A stretch of DNA of 64,000 nucleotides from Saturnia japonica (lineage: Eukaryota > Arthropoda > Insecta > Lepidoptera > Saturniidae), in contig CM065321.1 of NCBI GenBank assembly GCA_033032175.1, positions 6,780,501 to 6,844,500 on the forward strand. The letters are read 5' to 3'. The position numbers and the translations under genes are program-made. The notes under the pieces are model-generated. The model was not told the origin of the DNA. It searched no databases and was given only the letters and a program-made list of their open reading frames with translations. Positions within the stretch are counted from its first letter, which is position 1. Each line of letters starts with the position of its first letter. Shown piece by piece: positions 47,801 through 59,800 of this stretch.

Positions 47801-50800
47801 TAATTTCATTGGCATATTGTATATGTACATATATTATACAAAATTGAAAAAATTCAAATGAAAATGTTGTATCAGATGTTTTAAGGAACTGCAATACATT
47901 TCGGTGATATAAGCTGATTTTTAGGTGGCAGTTCCTCCGTAAGTCTAGTTGAGCACTGGCTGTGAATTATAGCTGCCGGAACACAGCTATAGGATGTTTG
48001 GCGACAGATTTTCGACTTGAGGGGGGTGGCTAGCCCCATGCTCTACCACCATGCCATGGTTTCTTCACAATGCCTTCACCCACCGAAAGCTTGGGCTTAT
48101 TGCAGGGATTCGAACAAATGTCGATCTCGTGATGTGCGTAAACGCTACCATAGTCATCATTGCTTATTATTATTATGTGTACGCGCTAACTCCGAGCACT
48201 TTTTTACATTTTAAGCGTTAATAATATTTTAGACAGCGAAAGAGACAACCGTAAGAGCGAACAGGAGACTGCCGCGGGTGGACTGTGTTCAGAACTGATA
48301 ATGTGGAGAGTGGAGTGCGTAGGTCCACTAGGCAAGTCGGGCGGTGTCGCAGAACTCGCCCGAGTCAACTCGCCCCATCTGTCCGCTTTCAGCAACGTCG
48401 CGTGGCTACCGACATTGCTACCAAGGTTTATACATTATTTACTTATTCTAACATCTCAATTCGTTCATCGCATTGTCTTTTTTGCTCCGGTTTCCAATCT
48501 GAGCGGAGTGTATAATTGCCAGGAGAGGTGCCGAGATAAAATAAATATGTTTACAATACACATACATACATAAATCACGCCTATTTCCCAACGGGGTAGA
48601 CCACGTCCTTCCACCTGCTACGATCCTGGCATACATCTTTCGCGTCTTCAACATTCATTAATCTTTTCATGCGTGCTCATCGGTTTAGAGTACTCTTAAC
48701 CTGATCTTTCTTCAGAATGTCCTCGATTTGATCGATGAACGTTCGTCTAGGCCTTCCGCTTCCAACGTTTCCTTTCACACTGGCATTATAAATTGTTTAG
48801 TCATTCTTACATTCATCCTCTCAATATGCTCAAACCATCTAAGCATCCCTTTCTCAATCCATGTGACTATATCTTCTTTCACACCATAAAGTTCTCTTAT
48901 CACACTATTTATTATCCTGTCACTCAGTTTCACTCCTAACATATCTCTTAGCACTCTCATTTATTTACAATACACATCTACTTACTACATATCTACACCT
49001 ACATCTATATCTACTCAACAGTGTGAGATCAAAATAATAGTATTTAGATAGAAGAACATGTATATTTTTCACTGGTAAACGGCATTAGTATCTACTGGTA
49101 TCGGAGCGAGCTAGCGAGTGCAATGTCGATCGGACACATCCACTCTGCAGCCTTCGTTTTCGCCCTGTCAGCATGCAGCCTAACGTGATACTACGCTACA
49201 ATTTTTTTTTTTATTTAGTTGATATTATTTAAAACAACTTTATGATCGATTAAAAGATTGTATGGCATGAAAATTAATTCAGAAGGCGAAATTAGCATAA
49301 AGGTTGGAACTGCTTAAAAATACTATTACAATTTTTGAAAATGAAGATGTATAATCTTTTATGTTATTTTTAAGTTAGACGTAAATACATTTATTTACGT
49401 TTACAATATTTATTTTACTTTAAAATAATATCGATATTATAGAATATGTATTAGAAAATACATCTTCTATATATGTAGGGTCAGTACAACATGTATTTCT
49501 CTTCCCAATACTCGTAACAACTGTCACCTCAGTAGTCCCAACTTGTATATACATATCATTTAATCACACACAATCCATCCATACGTACTTCGGTTTTCTT
49601 CTATTTCTATATCCATATAACTTCATACTTAATATTCTTTTACTTGTAGGACTTTCATCCCTCTTCATGACATGTCTATATCACGCTAACTTATAGCCTC
49701 TGAACTTATGTGTGATTGGTAAGTAGGTACTTGAAAATACTTGACGGGTATTATTTTCAGTACAACCCTTGGAAATTTATCGAATTCACCATCAGCGTGT
49801 TTTGTGGCAAGCGACGGCGAGAGTCTCAGAGTTTTCCAAGCGGTTATTGACGCACGTACTTTGCTAGCCGAGATAGCTACATCTGAAAGACGGCATAAAG
49901 ACGTGGTGGTAAGCAATAATAATATCTGTACTAGATAAGCATTCTTGATATTTCTTACTACTTTACATTTGTCCTTTCTGTAAGAATATGTTCATTTTTG
50001 GTTTATATAACGAACGACATTTGCAAAAAGTTTGCAAATCACTCTAAAAAATTTCACTGAACTAATTATTTGCCTAATAGATTTAATATTAAACTCATTT
50101 TGACAGTAAATTGGGCTCATCTACAGCCTTGGAAATATTTTTTAATTCACTGTTTATTATTATGTAATTTTTTATCATATCGACGGTGGAAAGGCTAATT
50201 TGGCAATCCGACTGTTTACCCCTACAGAAGATCACAGACAAATATATTATGTTCGTTTGGTGAATAGGGTTTCTAGAGCTCTTTGGGGAATCGGGGTTCC
50301 AGGTCGTCAACGCGCTAGTTATATCTCTGGTATTACAAGCGACCGTAGACCACGGTAATCGCTTACCATCAGGCCAGCAGGAGGCTTATTTTATCACCGT
50401 AGTTGTAAAAAAAAGATTGACTAACATTTATGTAGATTTGTCAATTAGCCTTTCAACCGTCGATATTTAAGCAATGAAGCTATGATGATGGCTCAGTCTT
50501 AATGTGTATGAACACCGCGTCGGCCAACGTGGGGTCGAATTCCTGTAATAAGTCTGAGCTTTTGGTCAAGAAAAACGTCGTGATGAAAACATAGCATTGT
50601 GGTAGGGCTTTTTCTAATCGCCCCTGGCTAGCTACCACCGTCAAGTTGAAAATCTGTCTAAAATCTAAAAATCTAAAATCTTGTAGGCTTAGTATTTAAT
50701 TATCTTGGGCAACATAGAAATAATTGAAAAAAATATTGATTGCGTTATTTATATGATAGTTACACGACACGATGTCGATGTCATCGGAATCGACGCTCGA

Positions 50801-53800
50801 GGAAGGCGGCATCCCGCTACATGACCGCATAAAGATAGTGTCGCAACAGTCGACTGCTCGTCCCGGCGCCATCATACAGCTGCACGCGATCGCCGACGCG
50901 ACACACGACTGGCACAATACGCAACTACTACACGTCTTCCAGGAACAACTCATTACGGGTCACTATCTCACTGACTTTTCATTGCAATAACTTGCTTTTT
51001 ATCCGACTGAGAAAAAAGAGATTTATGTTTTTCGAGCGTATGTATGTTTGTTTATTTCTTTGACACTCCCTTTAGCCTAAACGGCATGATGGTTTTTAGC
51101 ATATGAGGTGTCGTTATATTTGTCTTAATTGTGGAAGTGGCAGGCTATATAATGTTTAAGTATGACGTCTGGTAATCAAGTAAAAAGCAAAAATATTTAT
51201 TTCCATTTCACTAAATTACCAAACTTCCTTAATACGTGAAAGTCTGCAGCGAAATCAACCCGCACGCAGTGTCATGCAATATTAACAGTCCTTATGATTG
51301 ATGTTTTAAAAGAAAGTAGAGTAGAAATAAAACTTTGGGCCCGCGATCGTAACGCACAACTCTGCGATACGCAGTTCCTACGCAACGTTATGACGTGAAG
51401 CGTGAAGCAGTCAGTTGATTTTGCCGCAGCTACCAAAGTAGACGTCATTAGGGATGATCAAATAAGTATATTGTATCGATATATCGTATTGTAACCAACC
51501 GTATCGCTTGCCTTTCAATCCATATGCGATATAATGATTGCATATCAATGCGAAGAGGTATATTTTAAATGTTTATTCTATATTATGTAACTATTAATAG
51601 GATAAAATACATATTTGTATTTAAAATAATTTATTCACCAAAATTTTTTCACAGTTACCACTGATCAGTACTTAAACAGTGGAATAATAATAATTTTGAT
51701 AAGCGCTGTGAATTTAACCTATTACAACTTTCTGAAAGTGTCGATCCGGCTAGAGAAAACAGGCGTTTGGAAAGCACTGAAGTTGCCACAACAGATAAAT
51801 AATGCAGTACCAAATCTCTCTATCCCAATCGAATGCACTTGATGATGTTTCTTTAAATGAGTTTGTAAATTCTTAGTATTGTTTTTAGTTTTTACAAACA
51901 TAAGTCTCAAGTTTACACTCTCCAACATGAAAAAAATATCCAAACAATCGATTATGAAATATAAGTTTTGTGTAGCTCGAACTCGAACGAATTGAAATAA
52001 AAGAACACAATAATAAACTTTTATTAATCATATTTGACGGTAGTACAAATTCAAAAGATTTGTTAAAATAATCTCAATCTACCTACAAGTACAAGTCTAA
52101 ACAAAAGCCGGCTGCTTTTGTCCTTTAACTAATTTTGTCAACAGTATCTCTTATTAAGAATGACAATATGTTTAATGGCACTGTTTATCATTTTGTTATA
52201 ACGTAATAGGAATTTTAAAATTGTAAAAAATAAAACACTGTCAATTTTATACGATACGTTAATGCGATCTTTTTATTGTATCCTGGTACGTGTAAAAACG
52301 AACAACGACAATTGACATCTTTCTCCAGCAAATTTGTTTAAAATTGTATTAAATTTTTATGTGTTTTCTCTTTATATATTAATAAGTCTGTAGTTCTGTC
52401 TGTATATTTAATATATTCGCAGAATTCCCCGATAGGTATACTATATGAACGATACTGATCACAAATATGCAATTTTTTTGTCCTGATTTAACTAAAAACG
52501 GCTTGACCGATTCCTATGAAATGTTATATACTGGATGCTTATGTTATTAGTTTATTGATAAGGTATAAGAAATTTTAATATTACTCTGAGAAATTGCAAA
52601 ATAATGATTTCCAAAACAAAATATTTTCTTTAATTCTTAACCGATCTTAATGAATTTTTGTAGACGGAAAGTATAAGTAATTATTTAATTGATGAGCTAT
52701 AATAACAATTGTCAACATTACGTCTAGAAATCATTAAAGAAAGAAATTCAAAAATTTAATTTTATAGACGGGAAGCATACGTCATACCATAATTGAGAAG
52801 CAATAAGAATCGTAAATAGCACATTAGAAATCGTAGAATAGAATAATAATTTTCTACCGATTTTGATGACAATTGTACACGGGAAATACATTCCTGAATT
52901 GATACGACATACGAATTGTTTTTAATATGAGTAAAAATAAAATTAAGGGGTGTAAATAACTACTACGCAGTAACAAAAGCATGCGGAGCCGCGGGTACAC
53001 CGCTAGTTTCGATATAAAGTTGTGGATTCTCTGAAATCATCTATAAACAAATCCATGTGGACTGGTGACGCGCACCGCGGCGTTATACTAGCACGATATC
53101 GCGGCGTGCGGAGTGCCCAACCCTCCCTTCGCTGCCCTTGCCCCTCACTGCTGACGCGTAGTATGAGTCTACGATGGAGCAAAAGACCATTCTAGATGTT
53201 TTTCATACGATTATATGTCCGGAATCGCATACAATGTACCGCAGCATTGTGCGTTACGACGGTGGGACCAAAACTTATTATATACTAGCTGTGCCCCACG
53301 GTTTCACCCGTGTTTTTATCCGACAAATACCGCATCATCAACGCGATGCACCCGTGTAGCCCCCCTCTCGCAAGTACAAATTATGTTAATTTTTCATTAT
53401 CTCCTAAACTATGTGTCCAAATAACATGCTACAAAAGGTAAAATTTTACTTCATAAAATTGTCTTTATCATGAAATAACTTTGTTCGTAAGGATTAATAT
53501 GATAAACCTAAAAAATAATGCTCATAAATCAATTTTTAATCTTCAACAAATAAATTCGCAAAATACCTTATTGTGGCTTACGTGTAAGAGATAGGCGTAT
53601 GTTATCACGGACTTTTTTTTTAGATATAGAATCGAGGAACAGAGTGTAAATTTCCTCATCCGCCATAGAAAAGGGAGGATCCTCCAACCAGACGGGTGTT
53701 ATGTCTGGCGGGCAGCTGCCCAATGGTTATTGTCGGGTTCTTGTGTATATACGTCAGTACGACAAAACGCTAATTTCATATGTAAGGACCTAATACTTCA

Positions 53801-56800
53801 GTACAGACAATATTTTTATCGGGCGGCCAGATGCGTCACATCGTACGGCTCGTTCGCGCCACTACTATTCCTATAGATATAAACCCGAGTCGAGTGTTGA
53901 ATTATTTTAATCTTCTATTAACTCTCAAATTATGCGTCCAAATAACATGCTGTAAAGGGCAAAGTTTATCTTCATAAAATTGTCTTGATTATAAAGTAAC
54001 TTTCGTACGTAAGGATTAATATGCCATGCCTAAAAAATAATGCTCATAAATAACTTTTTAATTTTCAACAAATGTTTGTCAAAAATACCTTATTATGGCT
54101 TATGTATAATAGATACGCATATACTATCGCGAACTTTTTTTAAATATACTAAGGGCCAATATTTTTGTAGACCATTGTATTTACGTATCACTAACCACTA
54201 CGGCAGCGCACGCGAATAAAGCCGTTTGGGATAGCTTTGTGTTCCGACTTACTTAACAAAAATCAATATTTAAGGCTAACTGAGAGGTGTGGCTTAATTC
54301 CAGATAACCTATACTATTCTTCGTTAATGTAGCTATGATATAGAAAAAGAATTGTTCGAATCCGACTGCTACCAGTCGTCCAGAGATCACCGTGTTTAAG
54401 CAAACAAGCAAAAAAAATTGTCCGCTTTACTAAATTATTAATAGAATAGATATACGCGGACTGATCTCGGAACATGAAAAACCAAAAGAAAATCATACAT
54501 ATATTTATCACTATGTGTAGGGCGGTCGCGATCCCTACTATCCCGCTATATTACTACATATACGCCGACTAATCTCTGAACACGGCAAACCAAAAGAAAA
54601 TCATAGATGTATTGTAAATCATCCCTTATTTTACCGCCTTGCGGGATGATTTTTCAAAAATGTGAAACACTGTTATTTCTTCTAAAAGCATAAATATGAA
54701 TTTTCATATCCCTAAATTGAGAAATAGTGGGTTCTTCTTACAAGCTTTCATCCCCTATTTCACCCGTTAAACTTTTATTTTCACGACATAAGGTAGCCAA
54801 TGTCTTTCTTCAAGGTCCAATATAACCCTATAAAAAAATTAATCAAAATCCGTTTGATGCGTTCTTCGTACAAACCTTCATCCCATATTTCAAGGTTTGA
54901 AAACGCAACAGACAGGACAGACAGTTACTTTCACATTTATAATATTAGTATGGATTATCTATTTCATTATGCTATCATTGTCTATGATGTCATTTACCAA
55001 TAAAAATACGATTCATAACAGTAAATAACCCAACAGCAGAATAACAACAACAGCTTATACTTCAGCAACTGATACTTTACCATAGGTAAAAAAAAACAAA
55101 AGATCGATTGTTGTGGTGTTCTTTTTGTTTTCTGTAATAGGGATTTTTATATTGTAAACAAAAATCCGAATAGTGAATCGAAAAAAGATCGATTTTTGCG
55201 AGATCGATCTTTTAGAGCTGGATTTTTTTGTAAATCTATACATCAGAGTGTGATACGAATCGATCTTCTTTGGAATGAATTTCCATCCCTAGCAGCAACG
55301 CGATTCTCGACTCGCTCGTGTGGTTATATCCAACCGACAAATACCAGCCTCAGCTGACCCCTTTTTAATATAATGTATGATATAGATCTAAGGTCAACTT
55401 ATATTGGAATTTTAAATCTCTCAAACTATATTTTTTAACTTTATGTGAACTTTAAATCATCATCATTTTACAAACCGTAATATACAGTTAACTAAAGTTT
55501 CAGCCAATTCAACTGAACATATACTTTATAGCATTTTTATCCAAGAAATGTTCTACGTTATTTTTAAATTGATATAACTTTTTTATATATAACTGATTGA
55601 AATAAAACAAACACTAAATTTTAAGTAAAGCATACCACAATATATTAGTGAAAACCGTATACAAATCGGTTGAGCCGTTTCTGAGATCAACGCGCACAAA
55701 CGTTGACAAACAGATAAACAGACAAAAATTCTATAAATCATTGTTTTGGGTTCTACTGCGTTAATAAAGGCCCCCCATAATAGTTTTTCTCATATATCTT
55801 CTATGTACAGATATCGATCAGCTACGTTTTTATTATATTTATAGATTAAAAAAAAATTAATTCAGAAATTATTTCAAACGCTTTATTTCGTCTAAGAATT
55901 TGTATTTGATTGATGTAGGCGTTACTTTACGGAAATCCATCGTTATTACTTTATCCAAATTTTCTTTGCTACTTCTGCCTGAAAAGATAAATGCTTGTTA
56001 CGTCATTCTACAACTAAAAACTTTTGTTATTAATTTTAGAAGTTTTGAGAATGTTAGTAACTGAAACAATTAAAGACATGCGGTTGAGCCCGTAGACCCG
56101 ATCGTTATTAACCTATAGGGAATAAATGTTAAGCAAATAATAATACATAAATAACAATAAAAAATCAAAATTTTAAGCAAACCATACACACACATAACTT
56201 AATAAACATCTTTTTAAATAGACATATATATCGTTAGGTATAAGTATAAAATGTAATTATGTGTAAAATGTTATTTTTAACTATTTTACAATTTTTAAAA
56301 TGTGCTGTGAAGTTTGTATATCTTAAATAAATAAATAAAAGATAAATAAAATAATACTAAAAGATCTATGTTGAAAATGAGATGTGAAAGGACCACAATC
56401 GATTACACGTGTTTCGCTTCTCCACGAGGCATCCTCAGATCGATGTTGACCCCTCCGAAGCTAGCGGGCTCGACCGCATCTCTTTAATGATTTCAGTTAC
56501 TAACCTTTCTCTTTTTGATTTTCATTCTTTTCCACAATTAGTTTTAGATCAAACATTATCAAATTCACCTCAACAATTAATAACAAACGTTTTTGTTGCA
56601 GAAAGACAAAACAACCGTTTCACTTTTCAGGCGGAAGTAGCAAAGTAAATTTAGATAAAGTAATTAAGAATATGTAGTAGTAAATTTACAGCTTTTGTAG
56701 TCAACGTTAATTCCAAATATAAACTAGGACCTATGTTTTTTTTAATCTTAAATTACTTTGTCTTACCAGGTGAACGCACTTGCGCTGATTCTGAGAACGT

Positions 56801-59800
56801 AGACTCGGGTATGGAAGGATCCGACGTGAATACGATAACAGAAGCTGGTCTTGAGGCTATAGTGGATCTACGCAAAGCAGCTGTCTTCAACGAGCCGTTT
56901 TATATTGTCGTGTTAGAGCGAACGGATGGGGGATCCACAGTGCATATGTGGAGATTAACAGTGTCCTCTCAGGCGGACTCAGCTGGTAAGTACTGTATTT
57001 AGTTTTACATTTTATTACTTACCGTGTTGAATACCAATCAGGTTAAAAGTATATAGGTTGTAATTAACCTGTAAATTATGTCACTCGAAACTATTTATTA
57101 TCTTATTATATTGTGAGTAATTCTTGTATATATATAATTGGTTTTTCGGAAAAAATACGTGGGAAAAATAAAGTAAAGTTCTACTTGAATGCTATATTCT
57201 TCACAGTTGGGATCGAACTAGTATAAAGATTTAAAAAAAAATAAAAAATTAGATGCACCATTTGTAAATCACGTTCATTATCGTATAGAAGTTCTGAAGA
57301 TTTTTTAATTTTTTATAATACTATTTTGTATGTGTATTACAAGAAATGCAATAGTCTGTCTGTATATCTGGCAGAAAAACAGTGATAAGTACTTAGTCAT
57401 TACCGTTGTTATCATTAACACTTGAAAGCAAGTTTTCTTTTATCTTTATTGTATATTTCTTCGGTTATAACCTTACTTCACATTGGGCTCACCTGGTTCT
57501 TGATGAACTGTGGCCTAAAAAGTATCAATAAAAGTGTGTATAAGTATAATAAATATTGCATTCTGTTTGTATTGTACTGTTGTAACATGTAACTAATCCA
57601 CGTTTGTGAAAAAATATGTATTAATTTCAACTTACAGATGATCTAACAAACAGCATGATGTACGTGCCGGACAGTGCTTTAGTGCAAGAGGAGGAAGGAG
57701 AATCACGAAAGAACTCAGTCTCTATCGACAATGATAAAGCGTTACCACCTTCACCTCCGAATTCGCACCTTTCTATATCCACAAAGAAGGTGTTGTATCT
57801 ACAATTATTTTTCCGAAATAACATCCAAATATTTCTCACCATTTGATGTCAATTTGACTGCAGAGGTTGGAACCTCCAACGCTTACTAATATTTAAAATT
57901 GACAGCAATCTCTGTCGCGTATGGACGCTAAAGTTAATACCAAAAGTTTTTTAACCTACTTACTCAATTCGAATGTATGTATATATTTTTTATAGATGTT
58001 CAGCCATAACTTCCTACCATAACGTGAACCAATTTAGATGATTCTTTTTATGATAGATAGGGGAACCTCAAGGGTAGTCCCATTTTAATTTCATTGTCAA
58101 TGAATCTTCAACTAAGAAGATACACCATGGAATTATTCAAAATCATTGATGTTTGTTTTCTTTTTTATTTTGTTTTGTTTTGTTAAAATTTGTCTTGTCA
58201 TGGAAAAGTTTTTATGTTATCCCTGAACGTGATAGGTGGTGCGGTGAATTGATCGAGTTATTGTCTACTGAAAAGGGTACAATGTCTGTGGGGCGAGCTA
58301 GTTTAATTAGTTATCATTTAATTCGTAGAGTACATACTATTCAAATCTATTCATTTATGATGAGACCATACAGCAATCGACGCCCCTAATTTCATCGCAA
58401 TTTCGTTGCAATTGTTACTTTTTAACTTTTAGTGTCAATTTGTTACCACATGATTATTACGATTTACATTGCTTATATTGAATCATAGATAATATAAGTC
58501 ATATAAATTTTGTGTTGCACGTAATGTAAATTAATTTAACATGTCAACTAAAACGTGATACGTGGCTGGTTTATATTGCTTGTAACTCTGTATAGCCTAT
58601 AATTAATTGATTTCACTAATGGCAGGTGTGTGAATGCCCTCTGTCTATGCCTGACGGTGTCGACGTTATACATGCAACGCCTGCTGCTGGGCATTTAAGT
58701 TCTGCTTCCATATACCCGGCTTGTTTGGCGCCCTACATACTTGCCACTGCTTGTTCTGACAGCACACTCAGGTGAGGATGCCATTGTACTATTGATTTAA
58801 TAAACTGCCTAATCTTGTTCTTCATTCAGAAGTTTAAATATCTCGTGTATAGTGGTTTTTTATATGTATCTGTTCCATACATTATTTCGTTTAATTAATT
58901 GACTTTAAGAACTTCAATTCAAGATGGTAAAATTAAGCTTAGAGGGTTCTGGCACTCAATTGCAGCCGCCCGAATACTCGACTATTGGTGATTTAATAAC
59001 AACTAATACTGACATTAGAAAATGTCCTACCATTATGGTTCACCGAAACTTCAGGCTCTTTAAAGGATTCAAACCTAAGTCGATCGACGCGATGTCCAAA
59101 CAAGCTACAATTTAGCTATGATCGGTTCAAAATTTAAAAGATAGTAAAAATTTAAAGTTTAGTGGTGTAGTTACGATTTCGATGGAACTTTGCATTGAGA
59201 TAATGTTTTACATTCCGATTTTACCTAGATAGGTGTTTTTTTTATTTATTTTTTTATTTTTTTATTATAAGACACCGAGCAGAGCTCGGTCGCCCAGGTA
59301 GTAATTGAAAAAAATTTTTTAAATGTTACTTATATAAATATTTTTTTTAGATTTTGGAAATGTAATGTAATTAAAAAAGATGACGGTGAATTTGAATACA
59401 CTTGGAACGAATGGGAGATGATGAACAAAGACCAAGAATCGGCAATCGATATTCCAGGTTACTTATATTTATTTTACACACAAAATCTCACACTCACTCA
59501 CACACACACGCACTTACTCACAATACATAGCAATGCATACATACTTATTTTATTACTTTGTTTTCTATTCTTACTAATTTATTACACAAAACTGTGTAAT
59601 TTGTGATATCTGTTTTGGCTTTGTCGTTAAATTGAGTATCTTCTTTTTTATTACAAACATGTACTTTGTATATATTTTTATTATATATTATACCAATGAA
59701 ATAAATTTACACCACTTTACTAGGAAAACCTTGTGGATTGTAAAATATTTTTTTCGTTTTAAATGTGGTCGTGATTGTTTCTTTTTATTTTATAGGGCAA

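Larger units (their letters stand above)
47619..48232 (+). other. Rbcn-3A intron 16
   Basis: 614 bp. Holds a perfect 26 bp palindrome (47726-47751) and SINE S2 copy 5 (47995-48165). Confidence 0.85.
48426..49760 (+). other. Rbcn-3A intron 17
   Basis: 1335 bp with two minus-strand LINE fragments (48560-48962 and 49478-49690) and a partial hairpin repeat (49100-49188). Confidence 0.85.
49909..50759 (+). other. Rbcn-3A intron 18
   Basis: 851 bp, containing S1 copy 4 (50230-50410, minus) and S2 copy 6 (50485-50690, plus). Confidence 0.85.
50959..56769 (+). other. Rbcn-3A intron 19 (transposon-rich, 5.8 kb)
   Basis: Largest intron seen. Contains family F (51030-51205), a possible BED zinc-finger fragment (about 51840-51925, minus), Helitron-like remnants (52380-53008, 54600-54954, 55600-55850), a rearranged Helitron (53285-54450) and a tandem duplication (54452-54616). 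55860-56400 and 56650-56765 look featureless. A short GC-richer patch at about 56405-56480 is unassigned. Confidence 0.85.

Noticed and set aside
56409..56648. Open frame of 79 codons just before exon 20 as an extra exon.
   Set aside because: Exon 19 joins exon 20 directly in phase and this frame has no DMXL similarity; the sequence near 56405-56480 looks like repeat.
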